Source of the DNA: an uncultured Bacteroidia bacterium
Lineage (GTDB): Bacteria > Bacteroidota > Bacteroidia > Bacteroidales > UBA932
DNA: 64,000 nucleotides
Assembly (NCBI GenBank): GCA_902789395.1
Contig: CADANY010000001.1
Location: 1-64,000 of the forward strand
Direction: 5' to 3'
Shown here: positions 49,103 through 58,444 of the stretch, in pieces
How positions within the stretch are numbered: position 1 is the stretch's first letter
Layout of the letters: every line of letters begins with the position of its first letter
Translations under genes and position numbers: made by a program
Notes under the pieces: generated by a model
Database searches by the model: none
Seen by the model: the letters and a program-made list of their open reading frames with translations, nothing else
What the model was told of the DNA's origin: nothing

Positions 49103-50254
49103 ATGCCACTTAAACCTAAATCCTCCCTACGGCGCTCGACCATCGAAGCGCTACTATTCCTGACCCTCCTGGTATCCGGATTCCTCGCCCTCGCATCGAA
49201 GATGGGCAGCGGGAACCTCCTGAATACCATCATGAATACGGCCCACAGCCTACTCCTGAATACGGTATTCTACCTGATGGGCATCACGGTCCTGACCGGA
49301 GCCCTTTCGAAACTGATGTCCGAATTCGGCGTCGTAACCCTGCTCGAAAGAATCCTGCGTCCGCTGATGAAACCCCTCTACAACCTTCCGGGTGTGGCGG
49401 CCCTTGGCGCCTTGATGACTTTCCTTTCCGACAATCCGGCGATCATCGCCTTCGCCAAGGACAAGACATTCTCTTCCTATTTCAAGAAATACCAGTTGCT
49501 TTCCCTGACTAACTTCGGGACCGCTTTCGGTATGGGCTTCGTCGTTATCATTACGATGATCAGTTTCGGCCATGCCGGCGGGGCGCTTGTTGGCCTGTTC
49601 GGGGCGTTCTGCGGTTCCATCATCTCGACCCGGATCATGCAGCGTTCCTGCCTGAAGGCTTTCCCCGAACTGGATACTCCCGTCCGGAAAGAATCGCCGG
49701 AAGAAGTCCATGAAGAGGTCCTCGAAGAGGAAAAGAAGGATAGCGTTTTCATGCGATTCCTGAACGCCATCCTGGACGGTGGCAAAAACGGCGTTGAACT
49801 CGGACTCGCCATCATTCCTGGCGTTCTGATCATCACGACGATGGTCATCCTGATTACCTTCGGGCCGGGACCGGACGGATATACCGGAGCGGCAAGCCAG
49901 GGCGTTCCGATCCTCCCCTGGCTCGCAGGTAAGGTCCATTGGATTTTCGAGTGGCTCTTCGGGTTCCATGACATGCGGCTGATTGCCTTCCCGATGACGG
50001 CACTCGGCGCGGTAGGCGCTTCACTGGGGCTGCTTCCGACCTTCAATGCGGCCGGAATCCTGGACGGAAACGCCATTGCCGTCTTCACCGCGATCGGCAT
50101 GTGCTGGAGCGGCTTCCTTTCAACACATACCGCCATGCTCGATACGCTCGGATTCAGGAAAGCGATCTCCAAGGCACTCGGGGCCCATACCATCGCGGGC
50201 CTCTGCGCCGGAATCATCGCTCATTTCGCGTATCTGCTGATCTCGCTGATTTAG
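49103..50254 (+). CDS. Nucleoside-recognition 'gate' domain membrane protein
   Basis: A 383-residue inner-membrane protein with about nine helices. It shows two nucleoside-recognition-type gate regions (GITVLTGALSKLMSEFGV...LMTFLSDNPAIIAFAKDKTF and, near 230-300, a second with ELGLAIIPGVLIITTMVILI), split by a Glu-rich loop (SPEEVHEEVLEEEKK). Similar membrane proteins in Clostridia and Bacteroidetes have no assigned function; transport of a nucleoside-like or other small molecule is possible. The stop lies at a junction with a truncated AraC gene on the other strand. Confidence 0.75.
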   Translation: MPLKPKSSLRRSTIEALLFLTLLVSGFLALASKMGSGNLLNTIMNTAHSLLLNTVFYLMGITVLTGALSKLMSEFGVVTLLERILRPLMKPLYNLPGVAALGALMTFLSDNPAIIAFAKDKTFSSYFKKYQLLSLTNFGTAFGMGFVVIITMISFGHAGGALVGLFGAFCGSIISTRIMQRSCLKAFPELDTPVRKESPEEVHEEVLEEEKKDSVFMRFLNAILDGGKNGVELGLAIIPGVLIITTMVILITFGPGPDGYTGAASQGVPILPWLAGKVHWIFEWLFGFHDMRLIAFPMTALGAVGASLGLLPTFNAAGILDGNAIAVFTAIGMCWSGFLSTHTAMLDTLGFRKAISKALGAHTIAGLCAGIIAHFAYLLISLI

Positions 50255-50257
50255 AGG

Positions 50258-50527
50258 CGGTCGCCGATGAAAAAGGAACGCAAACGGAGTATTATCCGGG
50301 ATCAGCAGGAGATGGCCGGGAGCACACAGATAGGTCTGGCCGTTGACTTCAACAAGGGCCTCGCCGTCGGATAGATAGAGAAAACCTGTCATCGGAAGCG
50401 ATGCGGAAGGGATTTCGGACGAGCGGATACGACCTTTGGCATTCACCTCACGGATATAAAACTCGACCCCGGAATAATCCGCACGGGGATCCCAGTATGG
50501 AAGCATCTTTTCGGAGTTATATTTCAT
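50258..50527 (-). pseudogene. Truncated AraC-family regulator, cupin domain only
   Basis: The ATG at 50527 overlaps the racemase-like stop as ATGA. About 90 residues read as the N-terminal cupin of an AraC-type regulator (FYIREVNAKGRIRSSEI, SLPMTGFLYLSDGEALVEVNGQTYL, CAPGHLLLIPDNTPFAF). After base 50258 the frame enters antisense sequence of the nucleoside-gate gene and continues without meaning to 50120. The helix-turn-helix half is missing. A deletion seems to have joined the two genes tail to tail. Confidence 0.6.
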
Positions 50528-51834
50528 AGACAGGGAACGAGTAGATTATATGTCAGGGGCAGGATGGTTCTGACACGTTCCAGATTGGCGGGATCCAGGT
50601 TTTCTTTAGAAAAGGGAACCGGCTTGGTCGATATTTCCTTAGAACCGGTCTCTCTTCCATACTTAAACGCATAGGTCAGCCCGCCGCCAGGGGTGAGGCA
50701 TTCTTTCGGAAGATCGGCGGAAGGAACGGATATATAGGCTTGCAGGCTTCTTTTTCCTCGTCTTCTCAGCAGGCCTTGCTCCTGAAGGGCGGAAAGACAC
50801 TCCATCGCCGTATCATGGGCCGGATCGATGAAAACAAGATCCTCTGCGAGAATATCCCGGTAGGGATACGAATCCCCAAGACGATAATCCCGGAGTTCAC
50901 GGACAACTTGTTCCAGTGTCCGGAGATGGAACGGATAATGGGTACATCCGAGGATAATCGCCTTGATGGGCACCCCGAATCCGGCCTGGCGGTGACGCTC
51001 CACCAGGGATACGAGATTGAAACGGGCATAATTCGCACCGCTGTTGAGTTGGATATCAGAACCGTCCTCCTGGCAAAGAAGCGCATGATTGTCCGTTTCG
51101 AAATGATACACATCCATCAGGTCCGGTTTTATGTCCTCATCGCGGGTTCCGAACCTCGGCCCCCGGTAGTTTTCCCTGGGCTCTGTCAATCCGGGATCCA
51201 CGAAATCCGGTTCATTGTCGACTGCCTCGGCAAATCCATACCCTTTCTGGTTCACGACGGCTGCAAGGTTTGTCACTCCGAGTTGCGATGCCATTTCCGT
51301 CAAGGTCCTTTCATATGCGCCGGAAGATATCGTACCGGGAGTGGCCATGACGCCGATTGCAAAGGGCTCTTTCTCCGCTGCAAGGTGCTCCAGCGCCGCC
51401 TTTACGCCAGCGTTGATGACCCCGATGATATGGATCCCGGTCCCTGAGAAGCGTTCTTTAACGGCTTCCAGTCCATACGCGGTTGCCGTATTGCAGGCGA
51501 TCACTATGATTTTGGATGGCGTCTTACGGCCGGTCGCTTTCGCCTCGGCAGCATTCCGATAATACCGATCCTGGGTCAGGAATTCAGCATCCCGGACAAC
51601 GAGTTCTCTCAGATAATCGGCCTTCCCCGCCGCATCATAGTTGCCGTAAGGCATGTTGGCCTGGTCCGCCAGATAGACAAACCGCTCATGGCCATATTCT
51701 TCCATTTCCAGAAATTTTTCGAGTACGGTCAGTCCTCCTGTCCCGGAATCGAAGATTCCTATCGGCTGTGAAGCCTTGCGGGAGCAGCCTGCCAGGATGA
51801 GAAGCAGCAAAATCGTATAGAATAGTCTTTTCAT
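50524..51834 (-). CDS. Lipoprotein homologue of glutamate racemase (Asp/Glu racemase fold)
   Basis: A 436-residue exported lipoprotein: lipobox ILAGC (Cys17). The remaining sequence is the MurI fold: PIGIFDSGTGGLTVL at 24-38, IVIACNTATAYGLEAV near 110-124 with the first catalytic Cys, and IILGCTHYPFHLRTLEQV near 295-312 with the second. A long insertion (about 190-270) and a C-terminal extension of about 90 residues make it much larger than MurI (about 270). Racemase residues are kept, but the enzyme faces the periplasm, so its substrate may not be free L-glutamate. Operon with the AraC remnant. Confidence 0.85.
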   Translation of the reverse strand: MKRLFYTILLLLILAGCSRKASQPIGIFDSGTGGLTVLEKFLEMEEYGHERFVYLADQANMPYGNYDAAGKADYLRELVVRDAEFLTQDRYYRNAAEAKATGRKTPSKIIVIACNTATAYGLEAVKERFSGTGIHIIGVINAGVKAALEHLAAEKEPFAIGVMATPGTISSGAYERTLTEMASQLGVTNLAAVVNQKGYGFAEAVDNEPDFVDPGLTEPRENYRGPRFGTRDEDIKPDLMDVYHFETDNHALLCQEDGSDIQLNSGANYARFNLVSLVERHRQAGFGVPIKAIILGCTHYPFHLRTLEQVVRELRDYRLGDSYPYRDILAEDLVFIDPAHDTAMECLSALQEQGLLRRRGKRSLQAYISVPSADLPKECLTPGGGLTYAFKYGRETGSKEISTKPVPFSKENLDPANLERVRTILPLTYNLLVPCL

Positions 51835-51855
51835 CGGTATATCGGTTTATATGTA

Positions 51856-51863
51856 CAAAAATA
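51856..51863 (-). promoter_or_regulatory. -7 box of the racemase-like gene
   Basis: TATTTTTG on the minus strand, 21 bases before the ATG at 51834. Confidence 0.4.
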
Positions 51864-51908
51864 GGATAAAAATCATTATATTCGCAAATAAGTAATAATT
51901 CATGTACC

Positions 51909-52721
51909 ATGAAAAAGATTCTCTTTCTGATGATGGCCGTCCTCTCGTGCCTGCTCTGCCCGGCCCGCAAGGTCGAAGTCAAAGTAATGAGCTACAATAT
52001 CCGCCATACGGGGGAAGCAAAAGACACGGGCGTGAAACACTGGGATGCCCGTAAATTCGCTACGATCAATATGATCCGCACGGAGACGCCAGACGTAATC
52101 GGAATGCAGGAGGTCCGTGCCGACCAGAAAGAATTCCTGATAGCAGAACTGCCTGAGTACCAAGGAGTCATGGAAAGCAAGACCAATACGAAGTTTATCA
52201 TGTTCCGGAAAGACCGGTTCGAACTCCTGGACCAGGGGAATTTCTGGCTGAGCGAAACCCCCGATATCCCGTCGAAGGGATGGGGTTCGACCAGCGAGCG
52301 GGCAACGCTGTGGGTCAAGCTCAAAGAACTGAAGACGGGGAAAGTATTCTTTGTATTCAACACCCATCTGGACGTTACCAGCAAGGAAGCCCGCATCAAG
52401 GGCTCTGCGATGTGCTGCGAACGGATGGAACAGATCTGCGGGAAAGATGCCGTCCAATTTATCATCGGGGACATGAATTCTTCAGAGGAAGAGGTGCTGG
52501 GGAACTTCGAAGGGTATCTGAAGGACGCCAGAAAGACCAGCAGGAAAAGCAATTTTGAACCGACTTACAATGGGTTCGGAAAGACGAAGGTCAGCATCGT
52601 CATCGACCATATCTACTATCTGAACGCCAAGCCGGTACGCTTCCAGCTCATGGACGGGAAAGACTACGGCGTCGAATTCATCAGCGACCACTATCCCATT
52701 CAGTTTACTGCCCGGTTCTGA
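51909..52721 (+). CDS. Exported endonuclease/exonuclease/phosphatase family protein
   Basis: A 270-residue protein with a signal peptide ([15 protein letters not shown]) and an exo-endonuclease-phosphatase domain. Catalytic marks: MSYNIRHTG near 27-35, [10 protein letters not shown] near 66-75, FNTHLDV near 151-157, [11 protein letters not shown] near 184-194 and ISDHYPI near 259-265 with the terminal His. The family contains DNases, phosphodiesterases and inositol-phosphate or sphingomyelin phosphatases; the exact substrate cannot be told. The protein is exported, so its target is outside the cytoplasm. Confidence 0.88.
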   Translation: MKKILFLMMAVLSCLLCPARKVEVKVMSYNIRHTGEAKDTGVKHWDARKFATINMIRTETPDVIGMQEVRADQKEFLIAELPEYQGVMESKTNTKFIMFRKDRFELLDQGNFWLSETPDIPSKGWGSTSERATLWVKLKELKTGKVFFVFNTHLDVTSKEARIKGSAMCCERMEQICGKDAVQFIIGDMNSSEEEVLGNFEGYLKDARKTSRKSNFEPTYNGFGKTKVSIVIDHIYYLNAKPVRFQLMDGKDYGVEFISDHYPIQFTARF

Positions 52722-52739
52722 GAATTCCGGAAGATTCCG

Positions 52740-52747
52740 TATCTTTG
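52740..52747 (+). promoter_or_regulatory. -7 box of obgE
   Basis: TATCTTTG, 9 bases before the obgE ATG at 52757, giving a very short leader. Confidence 0.5.
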
Positions 52748-52756
52748 CAGGCAATT

Positions 52757-53749
52757 ATGGCCGAATCGAATTTCATAGACTACGTCAAGATATTCTGCGC
52801 AAGCGGACATGGGGGTGCCGGATCGACGCACCTCCACAGGGCTAAGTATGTTCCGAAAGGAGGACCGGACGGCGGAGACGGAGGACGGGGAGGACATATT
52901 ATTCTCCGGGCCAATCCGCAGTTCTGGACCCTTATCCACCTCAAGTACCGCAAAGTCGTCCGCGCAGAGCACGGCGGTGCCGGCAGTTTCGCCCTCCGTC
53001 GGGGCAAGAACGGGGAAGACATCTACCTTGACGTCCCGGTAGGCGTCACTGTCAAGGATGCCGAAACCGATGAGATCATTACCGAACTGATTGAACCCGG
53101 CCAGGAGTTCATCCTCTGCAAGGGCGGACGCGGCGGACTCGGTAATAACAATTTCAAATCTCCTACCAACCAGACGCCCCGTTATGCCCAGCCTGGCGAA
53201 GATGGACAGGAAGGATGGTTCATCTTTGAATTGAAACTTCTTGCCGATGTCGGACTGGTCGGTTTCCCGAACGCCGGCAAATCGACCCTGCTTTCTTCGA
53301 TCACATCAGCCAAGCCGAAGATTGCCAACTATGCTTTTACGACCCTCGAGCCGAACCTCGGAATCGTCCAATACCACGATGACAGGAGTTTCGTCATGGC
53401 TGATATCCCCGGGATCATCGAAGGGGCCCACGAGGGGAAGGGCATCGGGATCCGGTTCCTCCGCCATATCGAACGGAATTCCGTTCTGCTTTTCATGGTC
53501 TCGGCGGAGGAGGAAGATATCGCCAAAGGGTATGAGATCCTTTTGGGAGAGTTGAAGATGTACAATCCGGAACTTCTTGTAAAACAACGGGTCCTTGCCG
53601 TTACGAAATGCGACCTGATCGACGGGAAACGTCAGAAAGAGATTGAGAAGACAATCCCGTCCGATATTCCTCACGTCTTTATCTCATCCGTAGCACAAAC
53701 CGGACTGGAGACCCTTAAGGATGAACTCTGGAAAGCCTTGAACCGATGA
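52757..53749 (+). CDS. obgE: Obg-family GTPase (ribosome assembly)
   Basis: A 330-residue GTPase. The N-terminal glycine-rich Obg fold (about 1-158, with [12 protein letters not shown] and [13 protein letters not shown]) is followed by the G domain: G1 [10 protein letters not shown] (about 168-177), G3 [14 protein letters not shown] (about 216-229) and TKCD (G4). It acts in 50S ribosome maturation and stress control. The variable C-terminal domain of other phyla is absent, as usual in this group. Start 52757 is chosen since [13 protein letters not shown] is the conserved beginning. Overlaps the PAP2 gene by 4 bases (ATGA). Confidence 0.95.
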   Translation: MAESNFIDYVKIFCASGHGGAGSTHLHRAKYVPKGGPDGGDGGRGGHIILRANPQFWTLIHLKYRKVVRAEHGGAGSFALRRGKNGEDIYLDVPVGVTVKDAETDEIITELIEPGQEFILCKGGRGGLGNNNFKSPTNQTPRYAQPGEDGQEGWFIFELKLLADVGLVGFPNAGKSTLLSSITSAKPKIANYAFTTLEPNLGIVQYHDDRSFVMADIPGIIEGAHEGKGIGIRFLRHIERNSVLLFMVSAEEEDIAKGYEILLGELKMYNPELLVKQRVLAVTKCDLIDGKRQKEIEKTIPSDIPHVFISSVAQTGLETLKDELWKALNR

Positions 53750-54342
53750 TCTGGGAGCGTCTCATAGATCTTGACAGGACCATTACCCTCGGTCTCAACA
53801 GCCTGCACTCCCCTGCCATGGACCAGTTCTGGATGGCTCTGTCCGATAAGGCTATCTGGTTTCCGGCCTATCTGATTGTCGCCGTCTATATTTTCCGGCA
53901 GCTGGGGCGGGAACGCGGTTTGATCGTTGTAACCTCCGTCATCCTGACTGTCGTTTTCTGCGACCAGGTGTCCAATCTCGTCAAACTTTACGCAGAACGC
54001 CTTCGGCCCTGCTACGACGGCGTTATGCTCCAGAACGGTCTGCATTATCCCGAAATCCGGAAGGGATTCTTCGGATTCTTCTCCGGCCATGCCAGCAATG
54101 CCTTCGGGTTTATCACATGTACGCTGCTGGGGCTGCGGAATAACAGGACGCAGCGCTATATGGGCTTCGCCATAGGAGGATACTTCTGGGCCACCCTCGT
54201 AGCGTTTAGCCGCGTCATGATGGGAAAACACTTCTTCGGGGACATTCTTGTCGGAACCGCCTTCGGTATCCTAGCCGGCTTCCTCTTCAGTTGGAGCGCA
54301 TCCTGGATTATCCGGAAGTATTATTCTACAGAAGCGGAATAA
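53746..54342 (+). CDS. PAP2-family phosphatase, membrane bound
   Basis: A 198-residue integral membrane protein with the three PAP2 active-site motifs: KLYAERLRP (motif 1, K and R), FFSGHASN (motif 2, His) and [12 protein letters not shown] (motif 3, R and His). Such enzymes hydrolyse undecaprenyl pyrophosphate or phosphatidate on the periplasmic face; recycling of the murein carrier lipid is likely, since murF follows on the other strand (17-base overlap). Co-translated with obgE via ATGA. Confidence 0.9.
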   Translation: MIWERLIDLDRTITLGLNSLHSPAMDQFWMALSDKAIWFPAYLIVAVYIFRQLGRERGLIVVTSVILTVVFCDQVSNLVKLYAERLRPCYDGVMLQNGLHYPEIRKGFFGFFSGHASNAFGFITCTLLGLRNNRTQRYMGFAIGGYFWATLVAFSRVMMGKHFFGDILVGTAFGILAGFLFSWSASWIIRKYYSTEAE

Positions 54343-55624
54343 CCTTTTCCATCCGTATTCCCCGAGATCCCTTGACAAGAATCATGCATCCCTCGACAGG
54401 ATGCTCCTTTATCCATGCAGCCAGCGCGTCCGAATCAGGGAAACAATGGAAACCGGTACCTTCCGCGACCTTTGAGAATTCCTCGCCGACAAGATAGACC
54501 TGCTCCAGGTCCATACCGGAAAGCCGTTCAACTACGCCCTGATGCTCTTTCCCGGATTCCTCTCCGAGTTCACGCATGTCTCCGAGCATCACGACTTTAT
54601 GGGGGTCCTGTGCGAGGTTGAAATTATCGAGTGCAGCGGCCATGCTGGAAGGATTGGCATTGTACGCATCCTCGATAAGCACATTGTGCTCCGTCCGGAC
54701 CATCTGGGAACGGTTGTTGGAGGGGGTATAGGCTTCGATCGCAGCGATCGCATCCTCCAGTGAGACGCCGAAATAACGTCCTACGGCAATAGCAGCAAGG
54801 GCGTTTGTCACGTTATAAGTGCCTGCCAGTCTGGTTTGGACGGTATGGCCTTCCAGCTCAAAGCGCAGAAGCGGCTCGTCTGCCGAGGAGGGATGCACGA
54901 TGACATCCTGATAATCAACGCCATAAGGGATCAGGCTCAATCCCCTGCTCCGGGCCATTCCCATCAGGACCGGATCGTCGGCATTGATAAAGACCGCCTT
55001 TCCGTTCCCGGCGATATAGTCATAGAGCCGGCCTTTTGCCTGCTTGACGCCCTCAAAACTGCCGAAGCCGAGAAGATGGGCCTTGCCGACATTGGTTATC
55101 AAGCCGAAATCCGGCTGCGAAACCGGTGTAAGAGCCGAAATATCATCCGGATGGCTGGCCCCCATTTCCACAACGGCGATCTCTGTTGACGCATCCATTT
55201 TCAGAACGGTCAGGGGAACTCCGATATCATTATTCAGATTGCCTTCGGTGGCGCTGACGCGGAATTTTGCGGAAAGCACCTCGCGGATCAGTTCCTTTGT
55301 CGTCGTTTTCCCGTTGGTTCCGGTCAGTCCGATCACTGTCAGCCGCTCCCCGTCAACGGTGAGGCGGTTGCGGTGGAAGGCGGCCAGTTCTTTCAAAGTC
55401 CGGAGCGTATCCGGGACCTTGATAAGCCGCTGATCTTCTGATGAGACAGATTCATTGACCACTGCATAAGAAGCCCCGTTTTCCAGAGCCTGAAGCGCAT
55501 AGTCATTACCGTCGAAATTCTCGCCTTTCAAAGCGAAGAAGATTTGTCCGTTCCGGATCGTCCGGGTATCGGTATTGACCCCCGTAGATGCGAGGAAAAG
55601 GTCGTAAAGTTTTTCTATTTCCAT
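54326..55624 (-). CDS. murF: UDP-N-acetylmuramoyl-tripeptide-D-Ala-D-Ala ligase MurF
   Basis: A 432-residue Mur ligase that adds D-Ala-D-Ala to UDP-MurNAc-tripeptide. N-domain with SRTIRNGQIFFALKGENFDGNDYALQALENGA; ATP-binding VIGLTGTNGKTTTKEL at about 104-119; VVEMGASHPDDISAL near 152-166; NVTNALAAIAVGRY near 275-288; and C-terminal LGDMRELGEES near 345. Length typical. dut begins 2 bases upstream. Converges on the PAP2 gene with an overlap of 17 bases. Confidence 0.95.
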   Translation of the reverse strand: MEIEKLYDLFLASTGVNTDTRTIRNGQIFFALKGENFDGNDYALQALENGASYAVVNESVSSEDQRLIKVPDTLRTLKELAAFHRNRLTVDGERLTVIGLTGTNGKTTTKELIREVLSAKFRVSATEGNLNNDIGVPLTVLKMDASTEIAVVEMGASHPDDISALTPVSQPDFGLITNVGKAHLLGFGSFEGVKQAKGRLYDYIAGNGKAVFINADDPVLMGMARSRGLSLIPYGVDYQDVIVHPSSADEPLLRFELEGHTVQTRLAGTYNVTNALAAIAVGRYFGVSLEDAIAAIEAYTPSNNRSQMVRTEHNVLIEDAYNANPSSMAAALDNFNLAQDPHKVVMLGDMRELGEESGKEHQGVVERLSGMDLEQVYLVGEEFSKVAEGTGFHCFPDSDALAAWIKEHPVEGCMILVKGSRGIRMEKVIPLL

Positions 55625-55626
55625 AT

Positions 55627-56061
55627 CTATTTGGTTCCTGTGCTTCCGAATCCGCCGGCACCGCGGCCGGTCTCATCCAGAACATCCGTCTCTATCCACT
55701 CCGCCCGCTCATGACGGGCAATCACCATCTGTGCGATGCGCTCTCCGGGTTCAATTTCGAAAGGCTGATCCGACAGATTGACAAGAATAACCCGGATCTC
55801 TCCCCGGTAGTCTGCATCGATCGTCCCCGGCGTATTGAGAACGGTGATCCCATGCTTGGCTGCGAGACCGCTGCGGGGCCGCACCTGGGCCTCGAATCCT
55901 TCCGGAAGAGCGATATACAGCCCGGTCGGGACCATCGCCCTTTGCAGCGGGGCGAGGGTAACAGGTTCCGTCAAAAAAGCTTTCAGGTCTACTCCGGCAG
56001 AAAGGGCTGTCGCATAGGTCGGAAGCTGATAGGGAGAACGGTTGATGATTTTGATTTCCAT
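55627..56061 (-). CDS. dut: dUTP diphosphatase
   Basis: A 144-residue trimeric dUTPase. All five motifs: AGVDLKAFL (1), [10 protein letters not shown] (2), [14 protein letters not shown] (3, with the catalytic Asp), [10 protein letters not shown] (4) and the Gly-rich end [10 protein letters not shown] (5). It turns dUTP into dUMP and PPi. Stop and the lptG-like start share one base on the upstream side (56061), murF follows by 2 bases. Part of a minus-strand run tgt-lptG-dut-murF. Confidence 0.96.
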   Translation of the reverse strand: MEIKIINRSPYQLPTYATALSAGVDLKAFLTEPVTLAPLQRAMVPTGLYIALPEGFEAQVRPRSGLAAKHGITVLNTPGTIDADYRGEIRVILVNLSDQPFEIEPGERIAQMVIARHERAEWIETDVLDETGRGAGGFGSTGTK

Positions 56062-57149
56062 TATTGTGAAGCTCTATGATACAGGAAAGCCGCGAGAAAA
56101 GCATACAGGACGTTAGGGAGCCAAAGGGCGATCGACGCAGGGAGCGTATCCGTATGGACAAACATCTCGCTGAATTTCATGAAAAGGATATACGAGAAGC
56201 CGATGGCGATACCGAGGGCGATGTTCCATCCGATCCCTCCCCTCCGTTTCCGGGTCGAAAGCGAAACGCCGATGATCGTCAGGATGAAGGCGGAGAAAGG
56301 CATGGCGAGCCGGTTGTTCTTTTCAATCTCGGCATACATGACATTCTTGTCTCCCCGCTCTCTCTGGGTCCGGATCAGCTGGTTCAGGGACTCCCGGTCC
56401 AACTGGCCGATCGTCCGCTTGTTGAGATAGAAATCCTGGACAGTCAGGCTGAGCGTCGTATCAAGCTGGCTTCCGGAACGGATCTTGTCCTGCAAGCCGT
56501 ATCCGTAATCACGGATGAAATAGTTCTTGAGTTTCCAGGATGCCGATGTGCTGTCCCACTGTGCCGACTCCGCCGAGATTTTGCTGACAAGTCCGTCCTC
56601 GGAGAACTCTTCCAAGGTAAAATTATAAGCCGTATTGTTCCACGTACTGAAGGACTCCATATAGACATAGCGGTCGTTCTCGAGCTTATAGTGGATATCC
56701 CGGCCCATCGCCTCTTTATGGTGCTTGATATATTTCTGTTCGAATTCGATACGGGGGGCGTTGGCATGCGGAATGATCCAGAGGTTCAGTCCCAGGGACA
56801 GGATGGCGATGAGTGTCGCCACAATCAGATACGGGACCATCATGCGGTGATAGCTGATTCCGCACGAGAGGATTGCGATTATCTCCGAATTCGCGGCCAT
56901 GATCGAGGTAAAGAAAATGACCGAAATGAACACGAACAGAGGGCTGAACATGTTCATAAAGTACGGAATCCAATTGAGATAATAATCGAAAATGATGGCA
57001 TGCAGCGGCGCCTCTTTGGAAACGAAATCGTCGATTTTCTCACTGATATCGAAGATAATGACGATTCCGATGATCAGCACGAGAGAGAGGAAGAAGGTCA
57101 TAAGGAACTTCTTCATCAGATACCAGTCCAGTCTTTTCAATCCAAGCAT
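56061..57149 (-). CDS. LptF/LptG (YjgP/YjgQ)-family permease
   Basis: A 362-residue inner-membrane protein with about six helices in two groups of three (N-terminal about 15-105, C-terminal about 285-355) flanking a periplasmic beta-jellyroll of about 170 residues ([21 protein letters not shown]...). It starts [35 protein letters not shown], the family pattern. It would be the membrane subunit of the LptB2FG lipopolysaccharide extractor. Only one of the LptF/G pair is in the window. Follows tgt by 5 bases. Confidence 0.9.
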   Translation of the reverse strand: MLGLKRLDWYLMKKFLMTFFLSLVLIIGIVIIFDISEKIDDFVSKEAPLHAIIFDYYLNWIPYFMNMFSPLFVFISVIFFTSIMAANSEIIAILSCGISYHRMMVPYLIVATLIAILSLGLNLWIIPHANAPRIEFEQKYIKHHKEAMGRDIHYKLENDRYVYMESFSTWNNTAYNFTLEEFSEDGLVSKISAESAQWDSTSASWKLKNYFIRDYGYGLQDKIRSGSQLDTTLSLTVQDFYLNKRTIGQLDRESLNQLIRTQRERGDKNVMYAEIEKNNRLAMPFSAFILTIIGVSLSTRKRRGGIGWNIALGIAIGFSYILFMKFSEMFVHTDTLPASIALWLPNVLYAFLAAFLYHRASQ

Positions 57150-57154
57150 ATTCT

Positions 57155-58297
57155 CTACAGGCGCTGCATGATTTTCTTAACGGTCAGATCCTTCCATGCC
57201 GCGAAATCGCCGGCCTCGATATGCTCCCTGGCGACCCGGACAAGGTCCAGATAGAAAGCAAGATTGTGCTGGCTCGCAACCATGGCGGCAAACATCTCCT
57301 TCGCAATGAAGAGATGATGGATATAAGCCTTTGAATAGGTATGGTCTACAAAAGAAGTGCCCGATGGGTCCAGCGGAGAAAAATCATCCGTCCATTTGGC
57401 ATTCCGCATGTTCATGACTCCGTTCCAGGTAAACAGCATCCCGTTACGGCCGTTCCGTGTCGGCATGACACAGTCAAACATATCGATACCGCGGGCGATT
57501 CCCTCGAGAATATTGGCGGGAGTCCCTACGCCCATCAGGTAACGGGGTTTGTCCTGCGGAAGGACCGGACATACCGTTTCCAACATCTCGTACATCTTTT
57601 CTGTCGGCTCGCCTACCGCAAGACCGCCGACGGCATAACCTCCCCTGTTTCCGTTATCGAGGGTCAGGGCGTGCTCGACGGCTTGCAGGCGCAGGTCCGG
57701 ATAGACGCAGCCCTGGATAATCGGGAACATCGTCTGCCCATATCCGTAGAGGGGTTCAGTCTCGTCAAAACGCTTTGCAAAGCGCTCCAGCCAGTTTTTG
57801 GTCAGGCGGAGGGACTTTTCAGCATAACGGTAGTCAGCGTCTCCCGGGCAGCATTCGTCGAGGGCCATAATGATATCCGCCCCGATCTTACGCTGGGTAT
57901 CTACATTGTTTTCCGGAGTGAACATATGCCGGGATCCATCGATATGCGAAGCGAAACGGCACCCTTCTTCGGTCAACTTGCGGATCGGGGTAAGGGAAAA
58001 AATCTGGAACCCGCCGCTGTCTGTCAGAATCGGACGGTTCCAGTGCTCGAACTGATGAAGGCCGCCTGCCTTATAGAGCGTATCCAGTCCGGGCCGGAGG
58101 TAGAGGTGGTAGGTATTGCCGAGAATGATTTCGGCTTTGATATCTTCTTCAAGGTCCCTGTGATACACGCCCTTGACGGAACCGACGGTTCCGACCGGCA
58201 TGAAAATCGGGGTATGGATCTCGCCGTGATCCGTCTGGATCACACCCGCTCTTGCTGATGAACCGGGATCGGCGGCTATCCTTGTATATTTGAACAT
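57155..58297 (-). CDS. tgt: tRNA-guanine transglycosylase (queuosine)
   Basis: A 380-residue enzyme that exchanges G34 of certain tRNAs for preQ1. FKYTRIAADPGSSARAGVIQT is the start; VTDSGGFQIFSL-like LTDSGGFQIFSL holds the substrate-binding Asp, GVGTPANILEGIARGIDMFDCVMPTRNGRNGMLFT the nucleophilic Asp. The usual zinc motif (CxCxxC-x-His) near the C-terminus is replaced by SGTSFVDHTYSKAYIHHL, with no cysteines; this is a common variant in Bacteroidetes. Start at 58297 with MFKYT. Confidence 0.93.
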   Translation of the reverse strand: MFKYTRIAADPGSSARAGVIQTDHGEIHTPIFMPVGTVGSVKGVYHRDLEEDIKAEIILGNTYHLYLRPGLDTLYKAGGLHQFEHWNRPILTDSGGFQIFSLTPIRKLTEEGCRFASHIDGSRHMFTPENNVDTQRKIGADIIMALDECCPGDADYRYAEKSLRLTKNWLERFAKRFDETEPLYGYGQTMFPIIQGCVYPDLRLQAVEHALTLDNGNRGGYAVGGLAVGEPTEKMYEMLETVCPVLPQDKPRYLMGVGTPANILEGIARGIDMFDCVMPTRNGRNGMLFTWNGVMNMRNAKWTDDFSPLDPSGTSFVDHTYSKAYIHHLFIAKEMFAAMVASQHNLAFYLDLVRVAREHIEAGDFAAWKDLTVKKIMQRL

Positions 58298-58315
58298 CCT
58301 TCTGTTTTTAATTTT

Positions 58316-58347
58316 CAAAGATAGCGATTTTCTAAGAATAACTCAAC
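58316..58347 (-). promoter_or_regulatory. Promoter of the tgt operon
   Basis: Minus strand GTTG (58344-58347), 20-base spacer and TATCTTTG (58316-58323), 18 bases before the tgt ATG at 58297. Confidence 0.55.
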
Positions 58348-58362
58348 TTTCAGAGCCGAGAC

Positions 58363-58393
58363 TTTGAGTTCAGAGATTATTTATCTATTTTTG
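58363..58393 (+). promoter_or_regulatory. Promoter of the nucleoside symporter gene
   Basis: TTTG (58363-58366), 19-base spacer, TATTTTTG (58386-58393): both boxes match fully. Leader of about 50 bases to the ATG at 58445. Confidence 0.6.
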
Positions 58394-58444
58394 CCATGGC
58401 TATCAGGACTATTTGTCTTTGGCCCTATTTAACGTTATTAGCAG

